Shown: positions 49,959-58,675, numbered from the stretch's first letter. The stretch: DNA of 64,000 bases from a virus (IMGVR_UViG_3300028844_006119:78187-142186), one strand, 5' to 3'. Notes: generated from the letters alone by a model not told the origin. Numbers and translations: made by a program.

Positions 49959-50783
49959 ATGAGCCTGTTTGATACCAATACGACAGAGATTCCTGCAGAA
50001 GAAATCCAAATCGGAGCATCGATCTCCAACATCAGGACGTACTTCGATCGAGAGAGGATCGAAGAGTTGGCAGAGGCCATCAAGCGTGATGGCCTTATGG
50101 TCCCTCTGATCGTGATGCCCGGAGAAGATGAAGACGGAGAGCCCATCGTAGAGCTTGTCGCGGGAGAGCGACGTCTTCAGGCCATCAGAATGATTCGTCG
50201 AGAGGACGATGAGTTCCTGGAGAACGGCATTCCCTGCGTCACCTTCGCAGGCACCGTTCACGAGGCTCGGTACGTAAATGCGAGTGAGAACATCGACCGC
50301 GAGGATGTCGATGAGGTGGACATCTCGGCGTGGATCTACGGCTGCACGCAGGACGGAGTGATCCAGTCTGAGATTGCAGATCGTCTACATCGGTCTGCTA
50401 GCTGGGTTTCTCAGCGAGTCACCTTCCACGACCAGGCCAGTGACGAAGTCAAGCAGGCCCTCCGAGAAGGATGGATTGGCTTCATCGCAGCGTATGAGCT
50501 GGCAAAGAACCTGAGCAAGGAAGACCAGGTCAAGTGGCTCGAGAAGGCACGCAAGCACAACGAAAAGATCACGGTCGAGGATGCGCGCAACTCTGCGGAC
50601 AAGGACAAGGAGAAGAAGCCCGGCAAGAAGGCCCGGCGCAAGATCCTTCAGCGTGCCGATAAGTGCGCAGACGAGAAGGGCTCAGAAGTCGCCCGAGGCC
50701 TCGCCCACTCCCTTCGTTGGGTAGACGGGGACATCAGTGATGATGAGGTCGATGAGATCCTCTCCTTCGAGGAGTCTAAGTGA
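49959..50783 (+). CDS. ParB/KorB-like partition or regulatory protein
   Basis: The ATG at 49959 follows AGAGGA and gives 274 residues. An N-terminal ParB nuclease-fold domain has RTYFDRERIEELAEAIKRDG and LVAGERRLQAIRMI (about residues 66-80). A helix-turn-helix (SEIADRLHRSASWVSQRV, about 130-147) follows, then a Lys-rich linker and an acidic end. ParB-like proteins bind specific DNA sites for segregation or transcription control. No ParA is visible. It may act as a regulator. Confidence 0.8.
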   Translation: MSLFDTNTTEIPAEEIQIGASISNIRTYFDRERIEELAEAIKRDGLMVPLIVMPGEDEDGEPIVELVAGERRLQAIRMIRREDDEFLENGIPCVTFAGTVHEARYVNASENIDREDVDEVDISAWIYGCTQDGVIQSEIADRLHRSASWVSQRVTFHDQASDEVKQALREGWIGFIAAYELAKNLSKEDQVKWLEKARKHNEKITVEDARNSADKDKEKKPGKKARRKILQRADKCADEKGSEVARGLAHSLRWVDGDISDDEVDEILSFEESK

Positions 50784-50917
50784 GTCTGCTAGAGCGCTTC
50801 CCTACGGCAGGACTCCCCGTCCTCGCCTACTGGAAGATCGGTCCATCGTCCATCGGGATCTTTGAGATCTTGAATATGGGAAACCACATGCGAGCGGTGA
50901 GAATCGGGATCCTGTAG
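50780..50917 (+). CDS. 45-residue protein coupled to the ParB-like gene
   Basis: A GTG overlaps the ParB-like stop (GTGA) and opens a 45-codon frame ending in TAG before the terminator hairpin. The peptide is hydrophobic in the middle (GPSSIGIFEILNMGNHM) and basic toward the end. Coupling and position before the terminator are the only support. Confidence 0.5.
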   Translation: MSLLERFPTAGLPVLAYWKIGPSSIGIFEILNMGNHMRAVRIGIL

Positions 50918-50938
50918 GGATCCGATAGACCAAAGAAG

Positions 50939-50972
50939 AATGCCCCCAGGACTGTAAGGTCCTGGGGGCATT
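50939..50972. terminator. Bidirectional terminator between convergent units
   Basis: AATGCCCCCAGGAC pairs perfectly with GTCCTGGGGGCATT over 14 bp around TGTAAG. GCTTTT follows on the right and, read leftward, TTCTTCTTT follows. It ends both the rightward ParB unit and the leftward fibre unit whose last gene ends at 50998. Confidence 0.85.
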
Positions 50973-50997
50973 GCTTTTGGGGATTCTTTAGCTGGAG

Positions 50998-53058
50998 TTA
51001 TGCGGGCCAGTTGGCTCCGGCACCTGCTGCGACAGCGAGGCCAGGGAAGCTGTTGATCCATGCCCCAGTAATCACAAGCTCTACGTTGTGGAAACTACTG
51101 TGCGCTCCGCCAGTGCCCAACACGAACCCACAGTTGACCTCAATCAGGGAGTCGTCGGGGGTCTGCATTGCTACGGCGTTTGATCCGTGCGACCCGGCGG
51201 GGAGAGCAACTGGGCGATTTCCGCCCAGATCCCACCCCAGAATCCCAGTAGACAGGTCTACGTTGGACGCGGGATCACTACTGGTGATGTTTGCCCTTCC
51301 CGAAGGAATTAGATAGCGCTTGGTCACGCCGTCGATGGGATCGTCTGCGACGAATACAGACAGGTGCACCATGAAGTGGAGATGCTCATCCGAAGACATG
51401 GAGGAATCTGCGCCCCTCTTCGTGGCGAAGCACACCTTGTTGGTACTTCCGTCGCTGAACATCACTGCGGGATGCCAGGACGATGGGATAGTGCCTGTGG
51501 TGTTATCCAGGAACCCTGCGAAGGAGATGTCGTAGCGATACCCCGGTTCCATAGAGAGGTCGGTCTTCAGATCTGTTATGAAGAACTCAGTCCCTCCTCC
51601 CGCGGTGCTGATCTCATCCGAGAAGACTGCCTGACCGCCTCCACCGACTGCTGCCCATACGGAGCCGCTGCCGTCCTCCGTAGTAACTGCGCCGGTCAGG
51701 CCTAGAGTGGCCTCTCCCTCTACGGCAGCAATAGCGTCGGCGTTGGAGTAGCCTGCTACGGGGATCCACATTGAGGTGGCATTGTCCCAAGACAGCAGCT
51801 GAGTATCCGCCGGACTGGGAGCGTTGACGTCTGTCAGCGCATTGAGAGTCGTTGCCCCCAGAGCAAGAGTAGTAGGCTGCCACTCCGTGGACCCATTCAC
51901 CCAGGTGAGTACCTGGGCATCGGTAGGGGCAGGAGAGTTTACGTCGCTCAAGTCGTTCAGCGCCCCGTGTCCCAGAATGGTGGACACGCTGGAAACTTCA
52001 AACTCCCCGGAGCTCTGGTCGTAGATCAGAACGTTGTTATCTGCCACTCCAGAGGTATCGCCAACGTCGCTCAGGTCGCTGAGCTGAGACGCGCCACCAC
52101 CGCCGGACCCTGCAGCCCAAACGGCCTTGGCACCGTCCCACTGTAGGTAGTGACTGGTGGTGTGAGTAGACTGGCCGATCTTCGTAACATGCCCGTCCCC
52201 GTCGAAGCTGAGGGCGGCAGTGCCTCCGCCTTCCTTTAGCGATCCTCCGTCGTTCAGAACGATGTCGTTGTCGAAGGTTGCCTCTCCAGTAAAGACGGAG
52301 GTTCCGGTGACTGCCAGAGTTCCAGGAACGAGAACCTCTCGGACATCCAAGCTCAGGTCCTGATCCGCAAAGGCCGCCACATCTCCAATAGTGATGTTGT
52401 TCGAGGAGGCGAAATCCGTGGCGAAGAGTGTGTGCCCGGACTGCGTCTGCACCGTAAGCTCTGCACCGTCCTTGACTGTCAGAGCAAGTCCCGTAGAGGA
52501 CAGGGTGACCTTTGAGTCGGCGCCCCACAATCGGGTCTCGACGGCAGTGACGCTGCCGACGTAGACATTGCGGGCACCAGAAGTTGCCACGTAAACGGGG
52601 TCGACGGATGAGGGCTCTCCCAGGTAGACGGAGCTGCCCTTGATGGTGGTGTTCCCGCCAGAGCTGTCAATCTCTACGTTTCCTACGCCAGTCAGGGAGA
52701 CTGTAGAGTCCGAGGCAACGTCAATCGCTCCACCCTTTACCTGGGTAGTCTGGGTGGCCATGCCCGTCAGGCCGAGGGTCAGGAACTCTGCGCCATCGGT
52801 AGTATCCGCGCGCATGTAGTAGTTAGCTCCCTCGTACACGGCGAAGGCGTACGCAGGTACTCCCCCAGAGCCATAATTATCGCTGATTGCGATGTGCGTC
52901 TGAGTGGCTCCACCGCCCAAGGCGGTGGTTACATCGGATGAGTCCGTGAAGTAGAAGCTGGTGCCGTCCGTCCACAGAGACAGGGTGCTTGCCCCTACTC
53001 CCGTGGGAGTGACGGTGGACTTAAATACGAACTGATGGGCGAGAACTTTTCCTGCCAT
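50998..53058 (-). CDS. Tail fibre or appendage protein with repeats
   Basis: The 686-residue protein is strongly repetitive and beta-rich, typical of phage fibres. Central units such as ALNDLSDVNSPAPTDAQVL and ALTDVNAPSPADTQLLSW recur at least three times with the pattern LSDV-(short loop)-VLxW/Y. The N-terminal part has many beta strands; the C-terminal 180 residues look like a compact head domain (YRYDISFAGFLDNTTG). It is the last of a leftward group of fibre-like genes. It may carry receptor binding. Confidence 0.7.
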   Translation of the reverse strand: MAGKVLAHQFVFKSTVTPTGVGASTLSLWTDGTSFYFTDSSDVTTALGGGATQTHIAISDNYGSGGVPAYAFAVYEGANYYMRADTTDGAEFLTLGLTGMATQTTQVKGGAIDVASDSTVSLTGVGNVEIDSSGGNTTIKGSSVYLGEPSSVDPVYVATSGARNVYVGSVTAVETRLWGADSKVTLSSTGLALTVKDGAELTVQTQSGHTLFATDFASSNNITIGDVAAFADQDLSLDVREVLVPGTLAVTGTSVFTGEATFDNDIVLNDGGSLKEGGGTAALSFDGDGHVTKIGQSTHTTSHYLQWDGAKAVWAAGSGGGGASQLSDLSDVGDTSGVADNNVLIYDQSSGEFEVSSVSTILGHGALNDLSDVNSPAPTDAQVLTWVNGSTEWQPTTLALGATTLNALTDVNAPSPADTQLLSWDNATSMWIPVAGYSNADAIAAVEGEATLGLTGAVTTEDGSGSVWAAVGGGGQAVFSDEISTAGGGTEFFITDLKTDLSMEPGYRYDISFAGFLDNTTGTIPSSWHPAVMFSDGSTNKVCFATKRGADSSMSSDEHLHFMVHLSVFVADDPIDGVTKRYLIPSGRANITSSDPASNVDLSTGILGWDLGGNRPVALPAGSHGSNAVAMQTPDDSLIEVNCGFVLGTGGAHSSFHNVELVITGAWINSFPGLAVAAGAGANWPA

Positions 53059-53124
53059 GAGAGACCTCGAGCGAAAGTTAGAAGGTTCGGTACTGCGAGA
53101 TCTTCACAGCAAGCGTAAGAAACA

Positions 53125-54066
53125 TCAGGCCGATACCTCAAACTGCAGCTCTACTCTAACGCCTTCCGCATCGCTAGCGCCAGACGCGGTTAGGTCGATA
53201 GACCAGGTCTCCAGGTCCGAGAACTGCAGCAACGAGGCAGTGCCCGTCAAAGGCACGTTCAGCACAGTATTTGCTGTCAGGGTATTCATGTCTACCGCCC
53301 CACTCAACACGGAAGCAGTTGTGGAGTCTTTGATGTCTAACTCAAGAGTACCCACGGTGTTTTGAGTGCTGCAGATGACCCGTACCTTAGTGAGAACGGT
53401 ATTGTCGGAGTTTACCCAGCCATTGTAGGTCTTTACGGCCGACGGAGTTGGGTCTCCCAGATCGACTCGGTGAGTGTCGATCCGAGGAGATCTGCTTTCC
53501 CATGAGGGGTACGCCCCAGGACCATTGGTCTGTAAGACCTTCCCTGCCGTACCTGCCGCAAGACGGACCCAAGAGCTACCGTCAAAGTACAGGACGTCGC
53601 CCTGAGTCTGCCCAGAGATCTCTAGAGGGTAATCGCCCGACAGAACGTACCCATCTACTACATCTAAGACGCCGTCCACGTCGATGGTGTCGCGTCTTAC
53701 TTCCTGAGGCCAATCACTTGCCAGGGAGACGTCGACCGTGATCGTCTCTGACGAGGTGATCTTGGTGACATCAATCCACTTGTCTGCGGTACCGGAGGTA
53801 GCAGAGCTTGTGCCCCCGAACCCGATCTGAAGCCACCGACCAACTGCCGTAGCGGGAGTGATCACGGTCAGCCCGTCATCGACCGCAACGGACTCTAGGT
53901 CGTATGCGTAAATGCCATTCAGGTCTCTGACGTGGATCAGGGTGCCGTCCCAGATATCATTGGGGGCCAGAGCCGCCAGCTGAGTCAGATCGTCCACGCC
54001 AGGCCGGAAGATGTCTGCGCTGACCAGGCCCGTTCGGTGTGCGCGTCTGTGGATGCTCCGGCTCAT
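53125..54066 (-). CDS. Fibre-associated beta-rich protein
   Basis: The ATG at 54066 overlaps the previous stop (ATGA) and gives 313 residues. The sequence includes a QTQGDVLYFDGSSWVRLAAG strand-loop unit of the kind found in fibre shafts (VLYFDGSSW), and beta-rich domains at both ends. It shares repeat style with the fibre at 50998. It is probably part of the same tail appendage. Confidence 0.65.
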   Translation of the reverse strand: MSRSIHRRAHRTGLVSADIFRPGVDDLTQLAALAPNDIWDGTLIHVRDLNGIYAYDLESVAVDDGLTVITPATAVGRWLQIGFGGTSSATSGTADKWIDVTKITSSETITVDVSLASDWPQEVRRDTIDVDGVLDVVDGYVLSGDYPLEISGQTQGDVLYFDGSSWVRLAAGTAGKVLQTNGPGAYPSWESRSPRIDTHRVDLGDPTPSAVKTYNGWVNSDNTVLTKVRVICSTQNTVGTLELDIKDSTTASVLSGAVDMNTLTANTVLNVPLTGTASLLQFSDLETWSIDLTASGASDAEGVRVELQFEVSA

Positions 54067-54482
54067 ACCGGTACCACCAAGCCAAGCCACGCCTCGAGAG
54101 TGGTAGCTGTGTCCGCCCCATAGCTGACATTGGTCACCTGCACGTAGATGCGATCCATGCCCTGCACTTCGATAGTGGAAACATCGTCAGCGTTGATCGT
54201 CAGCGTCTCGCCTTTGTGCCACCGGCCGCTGATGGGGGAATACCACCAGATCTGGAGCGTGTAGTACGCTGTGGGCTCAGTGGAGGTCAGGTTGAAGAAC
54301 AGATGCAGGAACTCGTTTCGCTGCAGCAAGATGCCATCGCCCGAGGCCGAGGGCTCATCGGTAAGTCTAGTAGAGGAGGGGATGTCCCCCAGGTAGGGCT
54401 GATCAGTCCCAACATTCAGGAGCCTGCGGTCGGCCGCCGTGTCACCGGCAATCCCCGTGCGGGTGTAAACTTTCTTGGGCAT
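54063..54482 (-). CDS. Small beta-sandwich fibre-region protein
   Basis: This 139-residue protein is beta-rich with a sandwich-like pattern (EFLHLFFNLTSTEPTAYYTLQIWWY, given as pattern, then KGETLTINADDVSTIEV). AGGAG lies upstream of the start. It is the first gene of three coupled fibre-region genes. A capping or adaptor role is plausible; no family is recognised. Confidence 0.6.
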   Translation of the reverse strand: MPKKVYTRTGIAGDTAADRRLLNVGTDQPYLGDIPSSTRLTDEPSASGDGILLQRNEFLHLFFNLTSTEPTAYYTLQIWWYSPISGRWHKGETLTINADDVSTIEVQGMDRIYVQVTNVSYGADTATTLEAWLGLVVPV

Positions 54483-54558
54483 CGTGTAAGCTCCTAAGAT
54501 TTCGCAGGCCTAATCATATCTCATTGAAGTAAATGGTGCAGTCTGCTTACGGCGTGGG

Positions 54559-55152
54559 TCACAGCCCGAGAATGTGGGTAGCCGCAGGCCCTGCGGTGTC
54601 CTTTACCTTGCCGTACCACTCCCCGAATAGGTGGCTCGGCACATTCTGTTCCCAGTACGTGGCCATATCCGCCACTCTGGGGTTCTTTTTGATTGCCGGG
54701 ATAAGGGATTTTGCTGCTTCTGCCTTACCTAGGCCCTTAGCGGTCGCCATGGCGAACTCCGGCCCCATCGCTAAGACTTCTGGTCGGGCAGCATTGTGGG
54801 CTGCCGTGTTCAATCTGTTCACTCTCTCTGGGTTCAGCGCCCCGCCGGGGCCGAACAGCTTCCCGTATCCCCTAGCCGTGCTGCCTCGGATACCTGGAGA
54901 GTTCCAGTGTTTTACGGCAAAGCCTGGGCTGATGGCCTGCTTCTCAAGCTCGTCCCTAAAGAAGTGAAGGACATCGGGGTGCATCCCTTCCTTGTCGAAG
55001 AGGACCAGCTCATCCTTCACGATGGTCCCGTTCTTCTCCTTCTGTACCCGCGCAGCGCCTTTGCCGTTCACTTGGGACCTGCCTGCACGCAAAGACTTTC
55101 TGCCTCTGGGGGTTGCGACCTCTGAGAAGGAGGAGCTGGAAGATTGGTACAT
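54559..55152 (-). CDS. Tagged protein with internal LHFFRDELEKQA
   Basis: The ATG at 55152 follows TGAGGA and gives 197 residues. Residues about 62-76 read VLHFFRDELEKQAIS, matching the FFSDEVEK tag but placed internally after a Ser/Arg/Lys-rich disordered segment. The remaining part is helical with no recognised motif. It is the only leftward member of the tagged group, and lies next to the fibre genes and downstream of the topoisomerase terminator. Confidence 0.65.
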   Translation of the reverse strand: MYQSSSSSFSEVATPRGRKSLRAGRSQVNGKGAARVQKEKNGTIVKDELVLFDKEGMHPDVLHFFRDELEKQAISPGFAVKHWNSPGIRGSTARGYGKLFGPGGALNPERVNRLNTAAHNAARPEVLAMGPEFAMATAKGLGKAEAAKSLIPAIKKNPRVADMATYWEQNVPSHLFGEWYGKVKDTAGPAATHILGL

Positions 55153-55177
55153 GCCGGTCCTCAAGTTTTAGCTAAAA

Positions 55178-55205
55178 AGGGGGCGACAGATAAGTGTCGC
55201 CCCCT
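55178..55205 (-). terminator. Terminator after the topoisomerase gene
   Basis: AGGGGGCGACA pairs perfectly with TGTCGCCCCCT over 11 bp around GATAAG, and TTTTT follows in the leftward direction. It lies five bases beyond the topoisomerase stop and 26 bases before the start of the next leftward gene. Confidence 0.8.
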
Positions 55206-55210
55206 GAGGC

Positions 55211-57103
55211 CTATAAATCTAGCCCAGGATGGGCAATGCCGCTCTGGATGAGAGTGGTCAGTATCTCATATCTCGCCGAGGGATCTTTACCCATCATCGC
55301 AGAGATTACCGCTTCCGTCTCCAATGCTGCTCCGTCCGGGATCTCTACTCGGTTAAGAGTCCTGCCCTCTGGGTCCATTGTGGTCATCTTCAAGATGGAG
55401 GGAGGCATCTCCCCCAGCCCCTTAAACCGGGTGATCTCGGGGGTCCCCTTCTTCTTCTTAAGGAGCCTCTTCAGTGATGCGTCATCGTCAATCCAGAAGG
55501 ACTCTGTCCGGTACGTCACTCGGTATAGCGGAGGGACGGCCAGGTAGACCTTCCCCTCCTCTATGAGCTCCGGCAGGTGCCGGTAGAAGAACGTGAGCGC
55601 CAGAACGGAGATGTGGTGCCCGTCGCTATCCGCGTCCATCAGTAGGACGATCTTCCCGTATCTCAACGAGTTCAGATTGAATGAGTCGCCAATGCCGCAC
55701 CCCATGGCAGTCACAATGTTTCTCAGCTCCTCGTTCTTCATGACCTTGGAGAGCGGAGCACTCTCCGAGTTCAAGATCTTGCCTCGAAGGGGCAGGATGG
55801 CCTGGGTCTTTCTATCCCGGGCCATCTTCGCAGACCCCCCGGCGGAGTCTCCCTCCACCAGGAACAGCTCCGTCTTATCCCGGTCTGTAGAGCTGCAGTC
55901 GGCTAGCTTTCCGGGAAGGATTAGCCTAGACGTGGGCGTGGCCCGTTTGACCTTGACCTTGGCGTCCCTTGCGGCAAGACGGGCCTTTGCAGACTGGATC
56001 ACCCGCAGGACTATGGTGTCCGTCTGACGCTGATTGTCCCGCAGCCACATCTCGAACGGGGCAGACAGGGCCTCATGGACCCGCTTCTTTATCTCCGGAT
56101 TGTTAAGCCTGTCCTTGGTTTGACCCTGGAACTGGGGCTCTTCGACGAATACAGAGATGAACGCCAGCAATCCCTCTCTGATGTCATCCGGGACAACTTT
56201 CAATCGCTTGGGAACACTTGGGTGCTCTCGCATTACGTCTCGGATCTTAGAGACGATGAGGTGATCCAGCCCCTTCTCATGGGTTCCGCCGTCCTGAGTA
56301 GGAATACCATTGGCGAAAGACAGTACGTCGCTTCTGGCCGAGTCGGTCCACACCAGAGAGACCTGAATCCGAGGATCGTCGATGGAAACGGAGAACGGGA
56401 ACTCCGTGACCATCTCATCCTCGGTCTCCTCCAGGGTATGACTTAGGTAATCTCGCAGACCTCCCACAAAGCAGAAGGACTCCTCCTGTCCCTTGTACCG
56501 GAGAGAGAACGTCACGCCCGGAGTTAGGTACGCCTTGACTCGGAGCCTTTCCAGGACCACAGGCATCTTGAACGACAGCTTCCCGAAGATCTCTTCGTCG
56601 GGCACAAAGCGTACAAATGTCCCATGGGCCCTCTTTGGCGCGGACTCCTTCTTCAGTCTCCCCTTCGTCTTGCCTCGCGCGAACCTACGCGTCGCCGTAT
56701 GGCCCCCACGGGTGCTAGCAACTTCCAGTTCCGAGCTGAGCGCATTGACTACGCTCGAGCCTACCCCGTGCAGGCCGCCGGAGGTCTTGTACGCCCCTCC
56801 ACCGAACTTGCCTCCTGCGTGCAGCTTAGTGAAGATGACATCCAAGGCGGACTGCCCCGTCTTGGGATGCTTTCCGTAAGGAATGCCGCGTCCGTTGTCT
56901 GTGACGGACGCCTCTCGCTCCTGCAAGTCGATCTCGATCTTCGTAGCGTGGCCTGCGATGGCCTCATCCACGCTGTTATCCACGATCTCCCACAGTAGGT
57001 GATGGAAGCCGTGGGTGTCTGTGCCTCCGATGTACATACCGGGGCGCTTCCGGACAGCCTCAAGCCCCTCTAGGACTTGGATGTCACTTGCGTCGTAGCT
57101 CAT
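55211..57103 (-). CDS. Type II topoisomerase B subunit (GyrB/ParE-like)
   Basis: The ATG at 57103 follows AAGGAGG (630 residues, close to ParE length). The GHKL ATPase has E39 and N43 in EIVDNSVDEA, DNGRGIP with the ATP-lid, and GLHGVGSSVVNAL. The TOPRIM domain has LVEGDSAGG (about residue 412) and DADSDGHH (about 487). No large insert is present. A matching A subunit is not in the window. It would bind ATP and Mg and relax or decatenate DNA during replication. It starts four bases before the stop of the preceding leftward gene. Confidence 0.92.
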   Translation of the reverse strand: MSYDASDIQVLEGLEAVRKRPGMYIGGTDTHGFHHLLWEIVDNSVDEAIAGHATKIEIDLQEREASVTDNGRGIPYGKHPKTGQSALDVIFTKLHAGGKFGGGAYKTSGGLHGVGSSVVNALSSELEVASTRGGHTATRRFARGKTKGRLKKESAPKRAHGTFVRFVPDEEIFGKLSFKMPVVLERLRVKAYLTPGVTFSLRYKGQEESFCFVGGLRDYLSHTLEETEDEMVTEFPFSVSIDDPRIQVSLVWTDSARSDVLSFANGIPTQDGGTHEKGLDHLIVSKIRDVMREHPSVPKRLKVVPDDIREGLLAFISVFVEEPQFQGQTKDRLNNPEIKKRVHEALSAPFEMWLRDNQRQTDTIVLRVIQSAKARLAARDAKVKVKRATPTSRLILPGKLADCSSTDRDKTELFLVEGDSAGGSAKMARDRKTQAILPLRGKILNSESAPLSKVMKNEELRNIVTAMGCGIGDSFNLNSLRYGKIVLLMDADSDGHHISVLALTFFYRHLPELIEEGKVYLAVPPLYRVTYRTESFWIDDDASLKRLLKKKKGTPEITRFKGLGEMPPSILKMTTMDPEGRTLNRVEIPDGAALETEAVISAMMGKDPSARYEILTTLIQSGIAHPGLDL

Positions 57104-57495
57104 CTTGATTCCTCCTTCCAGGATAGGACCAGCCATCCGTGCCTGTCGGACAGCCAGTCAGAGATCCGGACGTCCTCAATGTGGGCGGGGACCAGGATTA
57201 GCTCTGGTAGCTCTACCTCCTCATCATCTGTGTCCCACTCGACCCGGACCAGGGTGTGCTTCTCCAGCACGGCCTCGGTCGTGCGGACCTCGCGGATGAC
57301 TAAAAAGGGCCCATCCTCTCGTAGATTTCGAAGGATGAACTTCTGAGGGCACTCGCCCCCAACCTTCTCGTGCAGGGAGTCCATCTTCATAGCCCCCGCC
57401 GGGGAGGCAGTCAGCTGGAAGGTGTTGCAGTTCTCGACGAAGTTCAACAGAGACTCTGCGTCTGGAAAGTCCACGCACAAACGGTACGTGTCCAT
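57100..57495 (-). CDS. Hypothetical protein before the topoisomerase gene
   Basis: The 131-residue protein shares a coupled start with its neighbour and overlaps the topoisomerase start. It is acidic and beta-rich with VEWDTDDEEVELPELILVP. No motif is recognised. It may be a small accessory factor of the topoisomerase operon. Confidence 0.65.
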   Translation of the reverse strand: MDTYRLCVDFPDAESLLNFVENCNTFQLTASPAGAMKMDSLHEKVGGECPQKFILRNLREDGPFLVIREVRTTEAVLEKHTLVRVEWDTDDEEVELPELILVPAHIEDVRISDWLSDRHGWLVLSWKEESR

Positions 57496-57725
57496 TAGTC
57501 GTCCTCCTTTCGTTCCAGGTCGTCGATCATATTCGCGAGGTCGATTGACCGACCGCCGACCGCGTCTAACGCATCGTGAAGCGCCTTCTTCACGATCTCG
57601 TCTTCCTTGCTTCCTGAGAGGATCTCCAGGCTCTTTGCGATCTTTGCCAGACTCTTTGCGATGCTGGGCATCGTGTGGTCGTAGTGGCGGGCGCCCCTTA
57701 TGGAATGTCCGAATTCTGTAGCCAT
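57495..57725 (-). CDS. Small helical protein, first of the topoisomerase operon
   Basis: This 76-residue helical protein (SIAKSLAKIAKSLEILSGS) starts 20 nt behind the promoter-like motif at 57745-57759 and has AAAGGAGG upstream. Its stop overlaps the next gene's start. The name of the family is unknown. It may be a regulatory or DNA-binding peptide. Confidence 0.65.
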   Translation of the reverse strand: MATEFGHSIRGARHYDHTMPSIAKSLAKIAKSLEILSGSKEDEIVKKALHDALDAVGGRSIDLANMIDDLERKEDD

Positions 57726-57744
57726 TTTAATCCTCCTTTAGGTT

Positions 57745-57759
57745 CGAAATGGTTATGCC
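57745..57759 (-). promoter_or_regulatory. Leftward promoter-like motif, copy f
   Basis: The reverse strand reads GGCATAACCATTTCG, an exact match to GKCATAANNNNTTYG, with CAAATACGG about 18 bases upstream. The predicted leader is 20 nt, just enough for the AAAGGAGG ribosome binding site. It drives the three-gene unit ending with the topoisomerase. Confidence 0.65.
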
Positions 57760-57874
57760 TCGGTTTCCGCCGTATTTGACCGCCCCCTACTTTCGGTTTA
57801 TTGTCCGAAGTCCTCGTTAAATGTTCGAGGCTTCAAGCATCTGCGAAGATGCCCAATCCTAAATAGGAGGAAGC
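57760..57874 (+). other. Structured leader region of a small rightward gene
   Basis: No gene is visible here. It contains two short hairpins on the plus strand, CCTCG/CGAGG near 57812-57830 and GCATCT-GCGA-AGATGC near 57838-57853 (a GNRA-type loop), then AGGAGG before the start at 57875. A TTGACC-like box at 57776 with TTTATT 15 bases later could be a weak sigma70-type promoter. Confidence 0.4.
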
Positions 57875-58105
57875 ATGTCAGTTGTTTCTGACTTTCTAAA
57901 GAAGCACAAGATCACCCTGGGTGTTGTCGGGACCACTTTGGTTATCGGAACCGCTTACGGTTCTTGCCAGATGACCCCTTCCCTTCCCGCAGAGGACGCG
58001 CCCGCTGAGCAGACTGCTCAGGAAGAAGCTCCCGCAGAGGAAGAGGCTACAGAAGCTCCCGCAGAGGAAGCAGCTCCCGCCGTGCCCTCGGAGGAGAGCG
58101 AGTAG
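57875..58105 (+). CDS. Small membrane-anchored acidic protein
   Basis: This 76-residue protein has an N-terminal basic stretch and one hydrophobic segment (ITLGVVGTTLVIGTAYG), then C31 and a long Ala/Glu/Pro-rich acidic tail. The Cys is not in a good lipobox, so it may be a single-pass membrane protein. The shape recalls small phage envelope proteins. It is an isolated rightward gene between leftward units, ended by a terminator hairpin. Confidence 0.6.
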   Translation: MSVVSDFLKKHKITLGVVGTTLVIGTAYGSCQMTPSLPAEDAPAEQTAQEEAPAEEEATEAPAEEAAPAVPSEESE

Positions 58106-58120
58106 CACCTAAAGAGAAGT

Positions 58121-58146
58121 AGGGTGGGGCCAAGTGGCCCCACCCT
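58121..58146. terminator. Bidirectional terminator between 58105 and 58151
   Basis: AGGGTGGGGCC pairs perfectly with GGCCCCACCCT over 11 bp around AAGT. TTGTCTC follows on the right. It lies between the end of the small rightward gene and the end of the leftward operon. Confidence 0.7.
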
Positions 58147-58150
58147 TGTC

Positions 58151-58450
58151 TCATTCTTCCCCAAGGGAGGCCTTCTCCACGAGGACCAGGCGATCCCACT
58201 CCGCAAGCAACTCCGTCAGATCGGCGGAGTCCGTAGTGTTGAGAGCATGCTCCAGCGCCTGCGTAGCGTGTCGGTTGAACTCGAAGTCATTCTTGATCCC
58301 GGAGATCACCAACGCGGCAGGGTTCTCGCCCTTGGTGTCAAGCCACCAGCTCAAAGCGCTCAGCAGACGCTCCATTCCGTCCTGTCTGTCTCGCCAGCGC
58401 ATGTCTAGGCACGCGCTGACGAGTTCTTTCTCTACGTCTATTTTAGGCAC
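58151..58450 (-). CDS. Hypothetical small acidic protein
   Basis: A GTG at 58450, seven bases after GAGGAG, gives 99 residues starting (M)PKIDVEKELVSACL. A longer frame to 58630 overlaps a better gene in another frame, so I use the short start. It is helical with CLDMRWRDRQDGMERLL and an acidic end. It is the last gene of the leftward unit. Function is unknown. Confidence 0.6.
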   Translation of the reverse strand: MPKIDVEKELVSACLDMRWRDRQDGMERLLSALSWWLDTKGENPAALVISGIKNDFEFNRHATQALEHALNTTDSADLTELLAEWDRLVLVEKASLGEE

Positions 58451-58667
58451 ACTCACACTCCTCGAAGGCGCAGCCACAGTCGTGGCATGCGCCCTGAATC
58501 CCTCCTCCAGAGAAGAAGAGGTCTGATTTTGGAAGGATGCCTGCCTCGGATGTGGAGACCCACATGCTGACAGGCGCACTCTCGGAGGGGTGATGAAAGG
58601 ACACTCGTGCCCTGTCCCCCCGCACCTCATGTACTGAGGCGAGAAACTTTCCCCACAGCAGATGCAT
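58443..58667 (-). CDS. Small protein with C-terminal cysteine cluster
   Basis: This 74-residue protein has a beta-rich body (FLASVHEVRGDRARVSF) and ends with CHDCGCAFEECECA, four to five cysteines within the last 15 residues, likely a metal site. It overlaps the next gene by eight bases. No family is recognised. Confidence 0.6.
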   Translation of the reverse strand: MHLLWGKFLASVHEVRGDRARVSFHHPSESAPVSMWVSTSEAGILPKSDLFFSGGGIQGACHDCGCAFEECECA

Positions 58668-58675
58668 GTGTTCTC

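Noticed and set aside
57781-57860. Possible tRNA-like fold upstream of the gene at 57875
   Set aside because: Only two isolated short hairpins are present; no acceptor stem, T-arm motif or CCA end was found.
58451-58630. Longer 5' extension of the gene ending at 58151
   Set aside because: It overlaps the coupled 74-residue cysteine gene over most of its length in another frame; the GTG at 58450 has a ribosome binding site.
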